A stretch of DNA of 43,091 bases from Paludibacteraceae bacterium (GCA_017439235.1 JAFSJN010000020.1:1-43091); one strand, 5' to 3'; shown: positions 7,496 to 17,608, counted from the first letter of the stretch. Notes: generated from the sequence alone by a model not told the origin. Made by a program: numbers and translations.

Positions 7496-10322
7496 AAGCT
7501 TGGTATAACACTTCTATCGGATGTAAGGCACGAATACCTGTGCCATCCCAAATCTGCTGTCTGCAACTGGTACCGGGAGCACACACGATAACGGCACTCC
7601 CCTGCTCCGCTTGTGCGGCAGCCTGACGGACAGCCGGGAATAGCACCATTTCTCCGATAGCCATCGAAGTAGCATAATGTTCACGTTCATAACCATAACT
7701 ACCTGCCATTCCGCAACAGCCAGAAGGGATAACATGTACTTTCGATTGAGGAATCAATCGTAGGGCGGATGCCGTTGCTTCAACGCCCACCAAGGCTTTT
7801 TGATGACAATGGCCATGCAGCCAAATATCTACTTCTCCTCCTAAAGCATGGAAGTCGGATGCCGATATATGTCCACGCTCCACCTCACGCATCAGCCATT
7901 CGTCATACAACAAACTATTCTTACCCAATCGTTTAGCCGCGCGTACCTCTTCCTCTTTAGCTCCAAATTGACGCAACAGCACAGGATACTCGTCGCGGAA
8001 AGAGAGGATGCAAGAGGGTTCGATACCCACTAATGGTGTCTCATCCGATATCAGCGGAGCCAGCAAACGCACATTACGACGCGCATCACGCGTAGCAATA
8101 TCCAGACAACCCTTAGAAATAGCAGCTCGCCCACTCTCCCCATGACGCGGTACCACAACCTCATAGCCTAAGGCTATAATCAAACGGGCAAAAGTAAGCC
8201 CCAGTTCAGCCTCCTGATAATTGGTAAACTCATCAGCAAAGAGGTACACCCGTCCTTTGGAAGGTTTCGTTGCGGTAGTATGGCGTAATTCCTCACGCAC
8301 AAGCCGACGCATCGTATAACGCGACAACGAAGGTATATTTCGTTCTGCTGCAAAATGCACCAGTCGCTTGAGAACAGAAGCACTCCAACGAGCTCGTGCT
8401 AACATATTGTAGATAGTCGGGACGATACTTCCCAAACGCTCAAACATGGCCATATTGGCCACCATCCATGCTCGTAGTGGCCTGCCGGTCTTCTTATACT
8501 TATAATATAGAATTTCGCCGCGAAGGCGAGCCATATCAACATTGCTCGGGCATTCGCTTTTGCAACCCTTACAAACCAAACAAGAATCGAGAACGGCTTG
8601 CACCTCATCTGAGGTTAGTGCATCGTCGTGACGAGTAAGCATTTCACGCAACACATTAGCCCGTGCACGAGTGGTCCACAACTCATCTCCGCTGACCTGA
8701 AAAGCAGGACACATAGTGCCGCCAATATGAGACGATTTGCGGCAATCGCCGGAACCGTTACAACGTTCAATACGACGCATGAGTTCGATGGTATCAGGTA
8801 CGTGAATAGCATAAGTCTGCTGCGGTTCGTAACGCAAAGATGAATCCATCGGAGGAGTATCTACTATCTTCCCCATATTGAGTAATCCATCCGGGTCCCA
8901 AGTGCGCTTTAAGGTGCGGAAGAGTTCGTACACCTGTTGCCCATACATGAGCGGAATGAACTCGCCTCTCAGACGTCCGTCACCATGTTCGCCGGACAGA
9001 CTGCCACGATGTTTACGCACTAACAGAGCCGTTTGCTCGGCCACACGACGGAAAAGGGTTCGATCATTCTCTTGTTTAAGATCCAGTACAGGACGCAAAT
9101 GCAATTCGCCGGTAGAGATATGTCCGTAATAGATACAATTCAAGCCCTGTTGCTGCATCATCGCCTGGAAATCGTGCATATAATCTGCCAATCGCTCCGG
9201 AGCAACGGCCGTATCTTCTACTACGCCGACAGGCTTGGCATCGCCCGGCATTCCGTTCAATATACCTAATCCGGCCTTACGCAAAGCCCAGACACGCTGC
9301 ACATCTGCGCCGTACACACGCGTGCACGCACACGCAGTAGATATAAGGTCACGACAGCAAGCATCAGCTATTGCATCCAGTTGTGCCCTCGTATCGGCTC
9401 TAAACTCCACGATAACCAATGCTTGAGGATCGCCCTCTACAAAGAAACGATTGCGCTGAGCCTCTATATTTCCTCTACTCAATTCCAACAACCGGCCATC
9501 CATCAATTCGACGGCCGCAGGATGATGTTTGAGAGCGATAAGATTAGTCTCCCAAGCCTTATTCAGATCATCCAAATGAGCGCACACCACCATCACTTCT
9601 TTAGGAGGAAGCGGGTCTAAGGACAAGGTTATTTCGGTAACAAAGCATAGCGTTCCTTCGCTACCGGCAATCAGTTTCGGCAAACATATATCCCCATCAA
9701 GGCATTCGTCCAAAGCATATCCGCAACTGCGTCTACGCAGGGTCTGATCTGGGAACGAGTCACGGAGCAGTTGTCGAATTGATGCATCCTCTTGCCATGT
9801 GCGCAACTGCTGCATAATAGCTCGATTACGTTCTCCGTCCTCCCCCAGCCATTCGCCATTAGCTAAAAGGGCCTTGACCGACAAGACATGATGACGCGTA
9901 CTACCGTAGATAAGCGAATGCGTGCCGCACGAGTTATTACCCAACATGCCTCCTATACAACAGCGATTACTCGTACTGGTCTCAGGCGAGAAGAATAGCC
10001 CATAAGGTTTGAGTGCCATATTCAATTCGTCACGCACTACACCCGGCTGCACTCTTACCCAACGCTCCTCAGCATTAATCTCGAGGATGCGATTCATATA
10101 ACGGCTCACATCCACTACAATACCGCTGCCTACTACCTGACCGGCTATACTGGTTCCTCCGGCGCGAGGGATAAGATGCGTATGACGCCGTTTCGCCTCC
10201 TGCAAGAGCCAGCGTATATCCTCCTCATCTTTGGGATAGGCAACGCCCATAGGCATCTCACGGTATGCTGAAGCATCCGTTGCATAAGCTATTCTATGTA
10301 AAGCATCCGTGAGAATCTGCAT
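7488..10322 (-). CDS. FAD-linked oxidase fused to Fe-S/CCG reductase (D-2-hydroxyacid dehydrogenase type)
   Basis: A 944-residue three-part protein. The N-terminal FAD-binding PCMH domain has PRAGGTSIAGQVVGSG at about 52-67 and NNSCG at 129-133. The C-terminal oxidase domain shows SGEHGDGR at 443-450. Next come ferredoxin-like cysteines: Cys521/527/538, then CLVCKGCKSEC at 581-591. The C-terminal part carries heterodisulfide-reductase-type CCG segments, GHCHQK (837-842) and SGCCGMAG (867-874). This layout matches YdiJ-type D-2-hydroxyglutarate dehydrogenases and related D-lactate dehydrogenases, which pass electrons to a membrane or soluble carrier. The substrate cannot be fixed. It starts two bases from the ugd stop. 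Confidence 0.85.
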   Translation of the reverse strand: MQILTDALHRIAYATDASAYREMPMGVAYPKDEEDIRWLLQEAKRRHTHLIPRAGGTSIAGQVVGSGIVVDVSRYMNRILEINAEERWVRVQPGVVRDELNMALKPYGLFFSPETSTSNRCCIGGMLGNNSCGTHSLIYGSTRHHVLSVKALLANGEWLGEDGERNRAIMQQLRTWQEDASIRQLLRDSFPDQTLRRRSCGYALDECLDGDICLPKLIAGSEGTLCFVTEITLSLDPLPPKEVMVVCAHLDDLNKAWETNLIALKHHPAAVELMDGRLLELSRGNIEAQRNRFFVEGDPQALVIVEFRADTRAQLDAIADACCRDLISTACACTRVYGADVQRVWALRKAGLGILNGMPGDAKPVGVVEDTAVAPERLADYMHDFQAMMQQQGLNCIYYGHISTGELHLRPVLDLKQENDRTLFRRVAEQTALLVRKHRGSLSGEHGDGRLRGEFIPLMYGQQVYELFRTLKRTWDPDGLLNMGKIVDTPPMDSSLRYEPQQTYAIHVPDTIELMRRIERCNGSGDCRKSSHIGGTMCPAFQVSGDELWTTRARANVLREMLTRHDDALTSDEVQAVLDSCLVCKGCKSECPSNVDMARLRGEILYYKYKKTGRPLRAWMVANMAMFERLGSIVPTIYNMLARARWSASVLKRLVHFAAERNIPSLSRYTMRRLVREELRHTTATKPSKGRVYLFADEFTNYQEAELGLTFARLIIALGYEVVVPRHGESGRAAISKGCLDIATRDARRNVRLLAPLISDETPLVGIEPSCILSFRDEYPVLLRQFGAKEEEVRAAKRLGKNSLLYDEWLMREVERGHISASDFHALGGEVDIWLHGHCHQKALVGVEATASALRLIPQSKVHVIPSGCCGMAGSYGYEREHYATSMAIGEMVLFPAVRQAAAQAEQGSAVIVCAPGTSCRQQIWDGTGIRALHPIEVLYQAYA

Positions 10323-10323
10323 A

Positions 10324-11571
10324 TCAGTCGCGTCGGAATAAATCGCGGGTATATACTTTATCGACTACATCATCTAAGGCACTATCGTAACGGTTGGCAA
10401 TAATAGCCCGGCTGAGTTGTTTGAACGCAGCCAAGTCGTTCACTACCTCACTACCGAAGAAGAGCGTACCATTCTCCAGCGTAGGTTCATAGATTATGAC
10501 GCGCGCACCTTTAGCCTTGACGCGTTTCATGATACCCTGTATACTGGATTGGCGGAAGTTATCCGAGTTGCTCTTCATCGTCAGACGATAGACTCCTATT
10601 GTACATTGTCCCGCATGGTCATCGGTCCACTGGTTACGCGACGAATAAGCATACCAACCGGCCTTCTTGAGCACTTGGTCGGCAATAAAGTCCTTGCGGG
10701 TACGATTGCTATCCACTATAGCTCCGATTAGATTTTCGGGAACATCTTCGTAGTTGGCCAACAGTTGTTTGGTATCCTTAGGCAAACAATAGCCTCCGTA
10801 CCCAAAACTGGGATTATTATAATGATTACCGATACGCGGGTCAAGGCACACACCATCAATAATATCCTTAGTATCAAGACCTTTCATCTCGGCATAAGTG
10901 TCCAACTCGTTAAAATAGGACACGCGAAGAGCCAGGTACGTATTGGCAAACAGTTTGACTGCCTCGGCTTCCGTTGTGCCCATAAAGAGCGTCGGTATAT
11001 CTTGCTTAACAGCGCCCTCTTGCAGGAGCGAAGCAAAGGTATGAGCAGCTTTCTCGGCTCCGGCTACCGACTTATCAAAGCCCACGATAATACGACTGGG
11101 ATAGAGGTTGTCGTACAACGCTTTCGATTCGCGTAAGAACTCTGGGGCGAACAAGACTACAGGCTGGCCATACTCTGCCAACTGAGTCTGCAATTGAGAG
11201 GTATAACCTACGGGAACCGTCGATTTGATGACCAATACAGCTTTCGGATTTACCTTCATCACTTGTTTAGCCACCGACTCAACAGCAGAGGTATCAAAAT
11301 AGTTACGCTGCGGATCGTAGTTGGTAGGCGCCGCAATAACCACCATCTCGGCATCACGATAGGCAGCATCACCATCCGTCGTGGCATGCAACATCAAGTC
11401 ACGCTCGGCAAAATACTGCTCTATATACTCGTCCTGGATAGGCGAGATACGATGATTGATCTTTTCCACTTTCTCGGGAACGATATCTACAGCTTCCACG
11501 CGATGGTGTTGCGCCAATAATGTGGCCATACTCAGACCAACATATCCGGTTCCTGCTACTGCTATTTTCAT
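10324..11571 (-). CDS. ugd: UDP-glucose 6-dehydrogenase
   Basis: A 415-residue enzyme that oxidises UDP-glucose to UDP-glucuronate with two NAD+. The Rossmann motif GTGYVG is at 7-12, the KSTVPVGYT block at 116-124, and the catalytic cysteine Cys262 sits in [10 protein letters not shown] (257-266). Its sequence follows the short bacterial Ugd type. UDP-glucuronate is a precursor for acidic capsule sugars, which fits the neighbouring fucose and transferase genes. UDP-GlcNAc or UDP-ManNAc dehydrogenase activity is less likely but cannot be excluded. Confidence 0.9.
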   Translation of the reverse strand: MKIAVAGTGYVGLSMATLLAQHHRVEAVDIVPEKVEKINHRISPIQDEYIEQYFAERDLMLHATTDGDAAYRDAEMVVIAAPTNYDPQRNYFDTSAVESVAKQVMKVNPKAVLVIKSTVPVGYTSQLQTQLAEYGQPVVLFAPEFLRESKALYDNLYPSRIIVGFDKSVAGAEKAAHTFASLLQEGAVKQDIPTLFMGTTEAEAVKLFANTYLALRVSYFNELDTYAEMKGLDTKDIIDGVCLDPRIGNHYNNPSFGYGGYCLPKDTKQLLANYEDVPENLIGAIVDSNRTRKDFIADQVLKKAGWYAYSSRNQWTDDHAGQCTIGVYRLTMKSNSDNFRQSSIQGIMKRVKAKGARVIIYEPTLENGTLFFGSEVVNDLAAFKQLSRAIIANRYDSALDDVVDKVYTRDLFRRD

Positions 11572-11583
11572 GATCTTTTTATT

Positions 11584-11715
11584 TTAGTCAATTGTTGCTC
11601 CATATAATGTTGCACTCGTATTCACAGAGACGGTACGTTTCTGTCCGCTGGACGACAAGAGTGCGTGCTTACATTCTAATGTCCATGTTTGAGGATGTGC
11701 ATAACTTCGTCTCAT
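11584..11715 (-). CDS. Probable small ORF, 43 residues
   Basis: This fills almost all of the only gap over 100 bases in the operon. An ATG at 11713-11715 overlaps the stop of the upstream secreted-protein gene as ATGA. The frame then stays open for 43 codons to a TAA at 11584-11586, just before ugd. The predicted peptide begins MRRSYAHPQTWTLE and ends TSATLYGATID. It is mixed polar and hydrophobic, with one Cys, no signal peptide and no membrane helix. I do not recognise it. Stop-start overlap and the exact fill favour a gene; short length and no visible homologue are against it. Confidence 0.4.
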   Translation of the reverse strand: MRRSYAHPQTWTLECKHALLSSSGQKRTVSVNTSATLYGATID

Positions 11716-12881
11716 CGTTGCCCAGCATTAATACGGCCCATCACATCATACACTTGTCCGTTGTGCCGGATGAGTAAGCGTCCGTTATACAAGTATTTCG
11801 TATTCTCCGGCATCTCGGTCGGGTGAGACAACTCTGTCCCCACTCCACCTTGCTGGGCCTTAGAAACCGACATCTGTTGGCGTCCCGGAACAGGCATAGC
11901 CTGAGCTTGTGTCGGCACTTCATCCATCACCAGGTACGCCCTATTAGCAGACATATTGCACGATGCGCCACAGCGCCAAAACTCGTTATTATAAATCACC
12001 CAGTTATGTTCCAGTTTATTACCTACAGCACCGGCTTCACCATCCGTAATAGCCGTCAGCGTGCCATACAAGCCATTCTCATTACCGGCAGAAGTAGCCT
12101 CTCCGGAATAGTAACATTCCAATCTATCTGCAGTCGGCACAACGATATATGGTTTACCGGCCGCTAACGCAGGCACTTGCTCCAATACAATATCCGTGAC
12201 GGGACTGCCCTCTTTATATAGCACGCGATAAAACTCCGCTCCCGTAAAATCTCCTGATGCTACAGCACGCGGCAGGCATATCGTTGTTAAATCCGTTGTT
12301 GCAAAATCCCGCGTATAGTCCGGTGTCGGATCCGGAATAACCGTTACCGTCTTGCGAACAAGGTAGATAGGAGTTTTTGCTGTTGAACTGGCTGTAGCGT
12401 CAAAATATGAGCCATGAAAACACAAAGAAGCACTATTAGCATTCCAACGCCAATAAGTTCCGTTCCATGACCAATTATTATTCCCAGACGTAGCAGCTCC
12501 CCATCCAAGTTTCCAATCTACAGATCCCGTTAATGCAGACAAATATAATCCACCAGCCTTGTTTTCCTTAATAGAATATCTATTCGGAATGACTTCTGTA
12601 TTAATGTTGGTAATCTCAAATTCCATTACTCCAGCCGGCACAGATGTAGCTTCGTTATTGGCATCAAATACAAACGCATTATCGGTAGGTATCCCATATC
12701 CAATTGTACCAGAAACTGTTATGGAACTTAAAGCCTTATATTGTTGATTTACTATCGCATACGTCCCATCCGGCAAGTTATTCATATTCGTCACCAATGT
12801 CCACGTCACTTCTTCCGTTGCGTTCAAGCCCATTGCCACGACACTCGCCACAACAAGTAATATGTATTTCATCCTTCTCAT
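11712..12881 (-). CDS. Secreted protein with Bacteroidales-type C-terminal tail
   Basis: A 389-residue protein of unknown function. It has an N-terminal signal peptide (MRRMKYILLVVASVVAMGLNA, written here as positions 1-21). Residues 25-180 hold aromatic- and Asn-rich text resembling carbohydrate-associated beta modules. Residues about 185-310 resemble repeat modules of secreted Bacteroidota proteins (FYRVLYKEGSPVTDIVLEQV, then AGKPYIV). The C-terminus, YLYNGRLLIRHNGQVYDVMG at about 364-383 and then RINAGQR, matches the tail of the protein at 6107-7495. A start at 12872 (MKYIL) is also possible. The ATG is three bases from the fcl stop. Confidence 0.75.
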   Translation of the reverse strand: MRRMKYILLVVASVVAMGLNATEEVTWTLVTNMNNLPDGTYAIVNQQYKALSSITVSGTIGYGIPTDNAFVFDANNEATSVPAGVMEFEITNINTEVIPNRYSIKENKAGGLYLSALTGSVDWKLGWGAATSGNNNWSWNGTYWRWNANSASLCFHGSYFDATASSTAKTPIYLVRKTVTVIPDPTPDYTRDFATTDLTTICLPRAVASGDFTGAEFYRVLYKEGSPVTDIVLEQVPALAAGKPYIVVPTADRLECYYSGEATSAGNENGLYGTLTAITDGEAGAVGNKLEHNWVIYNNEFWRCGASCNMSANRAYLVMDEVPTQAQAMPVPGRQQMSVSKAQQGGVGTELSHPTEMPENTKYLYNGRLLIRHNGQVYDVMGRINAGQR

Positions 12882-12884
12882 AAC

Positions 12885-13826
12885 TTATCTCTCTGCTCTC
12901 ATCGGGTTAGTCAAAAAATCTTGATAAGCCAAACGGATACCGTCTTCCAACTCGGTCATATAGGTCCATCCTAAAGCAGTAGCTTTGCTGACATCCAACA
13001 GTTTACGCGGCGTACCATTCGGACGCGATGTATCCCATAGGATGCGTCCCTTATAGCCGACAACCTTAGCCACCAACTCGGTCAGTTGTTTGATAGTCAG
13101 TTCCTTGCCGGTCCCTGCATTCACAGTCTCATTACCCGAATAGTTATTCATCAGGAACACACAGAGGTTGGCCAAATCGTCCACATACAAGAACTCACGC
13201 AAGGGCGAGCCGTCTCCCCAACAGGTAACACTCTCTGCTCCACTCTCTTTCGCCTCATGAAAACGACGGATAAGAGCCGGCAGCACATGGCTATGTTCTG
13301 GATGGTAGTTATCATTCGGGCCGTATAAGTTGGTCGGCATCACAGAGATATAATCGGTTCCATATTGGCGATTGAGGAACTCGCAATATTTGAGTCCGCT
13401 GATCTTCGCCAAAGCATATGCCTCGTTTGTCTTCTCCAATTCGCCTGTCAACAAACACGATTCGGTCATCGGTTGCGGAGCCAAACGAGGGTAGATACAA
13501 CTGGAGCCTAAGAATTCCAATTTCTTGCATCCGTTCTTCCATGCCGCATGAATGACATTCATCTCTAGAATCATATTGTCGTACATAAAGTCCGCAAGCG
13601 CATTCTGGTTAGCGACAATACCTCCTACCTTAGCAGCAGCCAAGAATACATATTCCGGTTTCTCAGCCTCAAAGAATGCCTCTACGGCCTCTTGGCGCGT
13701 AAGATCCAACTCCTTGTGCGTGCGGGTAACAATATTCGTATAGCCTTGTCGTTCCAACTCACGCACGATGGCAGAGCCTACCATGCCTTTGTGGCCGGCA
13801 ACGTATATCTTACTATTCTTTTCCAT
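12885..13826 (-). CDS. fcl: GDP-L-fucose synthase
   Basis: A 313-residue short-chain dehydrogenase/reductase that epimerises and reduces GDP-4-keto-6-deoxymannose to GDP-L-fucose using NADPH. The nucleotide motif GHKGMVG is at 11-17. The catalytic set is visible as Ser108/Ser109 with Cys110 (GSSCIYP), Tyr137 and Lys141 (YALAK), and His180. Spacing matches E. coli Fcl/WcaG nearly residue for residue. It overlaps gmd by 14 bases, so the two steps of GDP-fucose synthesis are co-translated. Confidence 0.96.
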   Translation of the reverse strand: MEKNSKIYVAGHKGMVGSAIVRELERQGYTNIVTRTHKELDLTRQEAVEAFFEAEKPEYVFLAAAKVGGIVANQNALADFMYDNMILEMNVIHAAWKNGCKKLEFLGSSCIYPRLAPQPMTESCLLTGELEKTNEAYALAKISGLKYCEFLNRQYGTDYISVMPTNLYGPNDNYHPEHSHVLPALIRRFHEAKESGAESVTCWGDGSPLREFLYVDDLANLCVFLMNNYSGNETVNAGTGKELTIKQLTELVAKVVGYKGRILWDTSRPNGTPRKLLDVSKATALGWTYMTELEDGIRLAYQDFLTNPMRAER

Positions 13827-14868
13827 ATGCCTTCAAATCGCTTTGTACCATTATCTTTACCAACTGTTCAAACGAGGTCTTGCGAGGATTCCACCCCAAA
13901 AGCGTCTTAGCTTTAGTGGGGTCGCCGCACAGTTGTTCCACTTCGGTAGGACGGAAAAACTTAGGATCCACTTCTATCAACACACGCCCTGTAGCCTTAT
14001 CCACACCTTTCTCATCTACTCCTTCACCTTGCCATTCTAATTCTATACCAGCCTCGTGGAAAGCCAAAGTACAGAACTCACGTACGGTATGCATCTCCCC
14101 GGTAGCGATAACAAAATCTTCCGGCGTCGGGTGTTGCAAGATAAGCCACATACACTCGACATAGTCTTTGGCATATCCCCAGTCGCGTCGGGCAGAGAGG
14201 TTTCCTAAATATAGTTTGTCTTGCTTACCATTCGCAATAGCCGCGGCTGCCAGTGTGATTTTACGCGTCACAAAAGTCTCGCCGCGACGCTCTGATTCGT
14301 GGTTGAACAATATCCCGTTTACTGCATACATTCCGTACGCTTCGCGGTAGTTCTTAGTAATCCAGAATCCATATTGCTTGGCCACTCCATAGGGCGAACG
14401 AGGATAGAAAGGTGTTGTCTCTTTCTGAGGCACTTCTTGTACCAATCCAAAGAGTTCACTCGTAGAAGCCTGATAGATACGTGTTTTCTTCTCCAGTCCC
14501 AACATACGTACAGCCTCCAACAAACGAAGAGTACCGATAGCATCGGCTTCAGCTGTATATTCCGGCACATCAAACGACACCTTAACATGACTCTGCGCAG
14601 CCAAGTTGTATATCTCGTCCGGCTGTATTTCGGCAATAATACGGATGAGCGACGACGAGTCGGTCATATCGCCATAATGCAGATTGATAGCACGCGGACG
14701 ACGTTGGTCGCGAACCCATTCGTTCAAATACAGGTGTTCAATACGACCGGTATTAAAAGTAGAACTACGACGAATGATGCCGTGTACTTCATATCCCTTG
14801 GTCAGCAAAAACTCTGCCAAGAAACTTCCGTCCTGTCCGGTAATACCGGTAATTAATGCTTTTTTCAT
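13813..14868 (-). CDS. gmd: GDP-mannose 4,6-dehydratase
   Basis: A 351-residue SDR enzyme converting GDP-mannose to GDP-4-keto-6-deoxymannose. The motif [10 protein letters not shown] starts at 8 (GxxGxxG). The STSELFG block at 135-141 and Y160-x3-K164 supply the active site. I place the start at the ATG at 14868 ([11 protein letters not shown]), the usual family start. An in-frame extension of eight codons upstream is possible but is not typical of the family. With manA at 23.3-24.2 kb and fcl next door, most of the fructose-6-phosphate to GDP-fucose route is in the window. Phosphomannomutase and GDP-mannose pyrophosphorylase are not. Confidence 0.96.
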   Translation of the reverse strand: MKKALITGITGQDGSFLAEFLLTKGYEVHGIIRRSSTFNTGRIEHLYLNEWVRDQRRPRAINLHYGDMTDSSSLIRIIAEIQPDEIYNLAAQSHVKVSFDVPEYTAEADAIGTLRLLEAVRMLGLEKKTRIYQASTSELFGLVQEVPQKETTPFYPRSPYGVAKQYGFWITKNYREAYGMYAVNGILFNHESERRGETFVTRKITLAAAAIANGKQDKLYLGNLSARRDWGYAKDYVECMWLILQHPTPEDFVIATGEMHTVREFCTLAFHEAGIELEWQGEGVDEKGVDKATGRVLIEVDPKFFRPTEVEQLCGDPTKAKTLLGWNPRKTSFEQLVKIMVQSDLKAYGKE

Positions 14869-14882
14869 ATCGTAATGTATTA

Positions 14883-15989
14883 TTATTCCCAATGTCTGTC
14901 TTTTGCAAATAACCTACTTGCTCCGTGCAGGAACGTTGTCCACTTCAAATGTCTGGCATACGCCGGGCTATAAGGTCTCATCCTATCGGCCTCTTTCAGG
15001 CGCTCGCGCATGGTGTGTAGTTTACGAGCTATCTTGTTCTTAGGTGCCTTACCTGATGGTTTGGGTTGTACCAACTTCCCATCCAATAAATCCTTCAGCA
15101 ATCGCTCGGCTCGTGCACCACACTCCTCCGAGGAAACAAGGACACAGGAAGGAGACAATCCTAGACCATTGACCAGTATTTGTATGAACACCTGCCATAC
15201 CTCCAACAGGTGAAGAGACTCCAGATAAGACTTCAAACGCGGGACATCAATCCTATCGGCATAATGATGCAGGAGTAAGGCCAAGTCGCATAACTGACGC
15301 ATATTGGCACCGGAAGTCATCATATGCTCCCAGGCGTGCATGAAGACAAATAACGCGTTAAATGTAGGTTCCGGCACACGCACCTGTAACCCATTTATTT
15401 CCAGCACCTCAGTATCGGTCATGCCCTTGCTTTCTATCTGAGCATAACGTCTCTCGTCCATAGGATGCTGCAGACCTATTGTCACTCTATGCACCTCAAT
15501 GGATATACCATCTGCAATTAGGTTATAATGCTTATAGTGGTCCAATTCTTCATCAAACTTCAAGGCGCCCGGGAATGTCTCGCGCATCACAGCACATGCA
15601 GGGTGATACTGTTGTGGTCCAACATATACATCTATATCGCCCCACGGACGCATCTGCGCTTGCGGATAGAGAGCTGCCAAACCGGCTCCTTTCATCAATA
15701 CGGCACGTATCTTCGCCTTTTCAAAAGCAGTCCACACCCGCGTAAGAGTAGCAGACAACTTAGCCTGCGACAACATCGTCTGCCCGCAGATTTGTTTCAT
15801 CTGCACGCGTTGTATATCGGTAAAAGCCTCTGACTTAAGTAAGCGTGGGAAGACCAACGGACCTGTTCCCTGTAACGCACATAGGCGCAACACCTCATCG
15901 GGATGCATCACCTCTATCGGCTGCTCTTCCTGCCACAGGGCTTGACGAACGAGGGTCAAATAAGTAGTATGTATCTCAGATAGATTCAT
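14883..15989 (-). CDS. Nucleotidyltransferase family protein (NTP_transf_5-like)
   Basis: A 368-residue protein of the group annotated as uncharacterised nucleotidyltransferases found in polysaccharide loci. The signature is [10 protein letters not shown] at 100-109 followed by MRPWGDID at 113-120, whose aspartates would bind metal, and EVH at 165-167. No signal peptide or membrane segment is seen. Members usually sit in capsule or O-antigen clusters but their substrate is unknown. Here it lies between rlmN (6-base gap) and gmd (14-base gap). Confidence 0.75.
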   Translation of the reverse strand: MNLSEIHTTYLTLVRQALWQEEQPIEVMHPDEVLRLCALQGTGPLVFPRLLKSEAFTDIQRVQMKQICGQTMLSQAKLSATLTRVWTAFEKAKIRAVLMKGAGLAALYPQAQMRPWGDIDVYVGPQQYHPACAVMRETFPGALKFDEELDHYKHYNLIADGISIEVHRVTIGLQHPMDERRYAQIESKGMTDTEVLEINGLQVRVPEPTFNALFVFMHAWEHMMTSGANMRQLCDLALLLHHYADRIDVPRLKSYLESLHLLEVWQVFIQILVNGLGLSPSCVLVSSEECGARAERLLKDLLDGKLVQPKPSGKAPKNKIARKLHTMRERLKEADRMRPYSPAYARHLKWTTFLHGASRLFAKDRHWE

Positions 15990-15995
15990 GTCGTA

Positions 15996-17084
15996 TTATC
16001 TATTTTCTTCTTGTCGTTTAGCAATCAACATACCGCAAGCAGCCAAGATATCCTCTCCGCGACTGCGACGAATAGTGGTGGTCAAACCGTGCGTAGTCAG
16101 ATAATCGCGGAAAGCAATCATACGCTTCTCATCGGAGGATTTCAAATTTAGGGTTTCTGATTTATGATTTTCTTCGCCTTCGTGGAAGCGGATGAGGTTG
16201 ATACGGCATTCGAGACCGCGGAGCAGAGAGACTAAGGCTTCGGCATGACGGGGAGTATCGTTAACTCCGCTCCAACAGATATATTCAAAGCTCACACGAC
16301 GTTGTCCCGTAAAGTCATACTGACGCAATAGTTCCACTACCTTTTCTATCGACCAAGCTTTCTCAGCCGGCATGATCTCCTTGCGTTCTTCCGGGAAAGG
16401 ATTATGCAACGAGATAGCTAGATGACAATCGCTTTCGTCCAAGAAACGCTTCAGTCCCGGGATAACGCCTACCGATGATACCGTGATACGTTTCGGGCTC
16501 CATGCCGGTCCATACGAAGCCGTCATAATCTCCAGCGCTCGTAAGACTTGGTCTATATTATCCATCGGTTCGCCTTCGCCCATCAATACCACATTGGATA
16601 TCGGCAATCGGTTATTGGCAATTTGTAATTGGTCTATGGCAAAAATCTGATTCAGTATCTCTGTAGCCGATAGTTGGCCGTGAAAACCTAACGTACCGGT
16701 CATACAAAACTTACACCCCATCTTACATCCTATCTGTGTCGACACGCACAAGGTTGCTCTGTCCTCCTCGGGGATATAGACACTCTCAACGTAGTTGAGA
16801 GATTTTAGATTTTCGATTTTAGATTTTTGATTTTCAATTTGGAACAAATACTTCCTTGTGCCATCATTGCTGACAACTTCGTGGACCGGAGCATGACGAC
16901 CGACGGTATAGTGTTGACTGAGGTAAGCGCGAGCTTTGAGCGAGAGGTTGGTCATGTGGTCGATGTCCGAGACACGCTTCCCGTATAGCCAGTCTGCTAT
17001 CTGACGGGCTACGAAACGCGGCCAACCGGCATTAGCGGTAATAGCCTGCAAATCGGGCAATGTCTTTCCGAGTAAGTTCTCCAT
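15996..17084 (-). CDS. rlmN: 23S rRNA (adenine-C2)-methyltransferase RlmN
   Basis: A 362-residue radical-SAM enzyme methylating A2503 of 23S rRNA and A37 of some tRNAs. The cluster cysteines are Cys120, Cys124 and Cys127 (CKMGCKFC). The two mechanism cysteines are probably Cys113 (TLCVS) and Cys350 (AACGM). The MGEGEPMDN motif is at 168-176. Three segments look foreign to the family: residues about 81-95, about 150-163 and about 305-316. Each is encoded by a heptanucleotide repeat tract and lies in a surface-loop position between conserved blocks. All catalytic residues remain, so activity is expected. The stop and the next start are six bases apart. Confidence 0.95.
   Translation of the reverse strand: MENLLGKTLPDLQAITANAGWPRFVARQIADWLYGKRVSDIDHMTNLSLKARAYLSQHYTVGRHAPVHEVVSNDGTRKYLFQIENQKSKIENLKSLNYVESVYIPEEDRATLCVSTQIGCKMGCKFCMTGTLGFHGQLSATEILNQIFAIDQLQIANNRLPISNVVLMGEGEPMDNIDQVLRALEIMTASYGPAWSPKRITVSSVGVIPGLKRFLDESDCHLAISLHNPFPEERKEIMPAEKAWSIEKVVELLRQYDFTGQRRVSFEYICWSGVNDTPRHAEALVSLLRGLECRINLIRFHEGEENHKSETLNLKSSDEKRMIAFRDYLTTHGLTTTIRRSRGEDILAACGMLIAKRQEENR
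16139..16172. repeat. Heptad repeat tract inside rlmN (C-terminal loop)
   Basis: Nearly five 7-base units in register (plus strand): ATTTCAA, ATTTAGG, GTTTCTG, ATTTATG and ATTTTC. They encode a polar Asn/Lys/Ser/Glu-rich stretch at residues about 305-316 of RlmN, between the conserved RFHEG and FRDYL blocks. Confidence 0.8.
16596..16637. repeat. Heptad repeat tract inside rlmN (middle loop)
   Basis: Six 7-base units on the plus strand: GGATATC, GGCAATC, GGTTATT, GGCAATT, TGTAATT, GGTCTAT (42 bases). They encode residues about 150-163 (DQLQIANNRLPISN), just before the conserved MGEGEP segment. The unit differs from the other rlmN tracts (GGnAATT rather than GATTTTn). Confidence 0.7.
16801..16842. 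repeat. Heptad repeat tract inside rlmN (N-terminal loop)
   Basis: Six 7-base units: GATTTTA, GATTTTC, GATTTTA, GATTTTT, GATTTTC, AATTTGG. The 42 bases are a multiple of both 7 and 3, so the frame is kept. They encode IENQKSKIENLKS at residues about 83-95, where RlmN homologues have only a short loop between KYLF and VESVYIP. Confidence 0.9.
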
Positions 17085-17581
17085 TAACGAATACGATCGG
17101 CGGCACGTACCAGAGCCTCATCCTTCAATATCAGTCGTGTAGCTCCGGCTGTAAAAATCAAGCATACCAACGGTATACATGCCCCAAAGCAGATATCCCA
17201 ATCCACATCTATCAAGTGTCTTACAACCCACGCGTACATTAGCAATATGCCATAATAGCCGACACACAACATCGCCAAAAAGATATTCAGACGAGCCTGC
17301 AGGATACGACGCTTATACAGAAAAATATCTATCAAAGCCAATAAAGGAATCAATATTGTTGTAACAGCCAACCCCCACCATCCGTTCAGAATAATGGGAT
17401 CCAGAGGAGCCAGATAATCGACATCCAGAGGCTCTTCCTCTAAACCGAAAGCACCCAAATAAAAGATGCGTTGTACACCAGCTTCAGCCGGTGTTGTAAA
17501 CTGCAGCACAGCAGTAAAGCACAAGACTATACCCAAAATGACTATAGCCAGTAAATAAAGTGTTTGGCGACGTTGAATCAT
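17084..17581 (-). CDS. DUF4293 family membrane protein
   Basis: A 165-residue protein with four predicted membrane helices (about 6-25, 64-86, 97-115, 130-150). The N-terminus MIQRRQTLYLLA is characteristic of DUF4293, a family I know only from Bacteroidota. Its function is unknown. Its stop overlaps the rlmN start by one base (TAATG). Confidence 0.85.
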   Translation of the reverse strand: MIQRRQTLYLLAIVILGIVLCFTAVLQFTTPAEAGVQRIFYLGAFGLEEEPLDVDYLAPLDPIILNGWWGLAVTTILIPLLALIDIFLYKRRILQARLNIFLAMLCVGYYGILLMYAWVVRHLIDVDWDICFGACIPLVCLIFTAGATRLILKDEALVRAADRIR

Positions 17582-17608
17582 ATTTTTACCATTTAGTCGT
17601 TTTACTAT

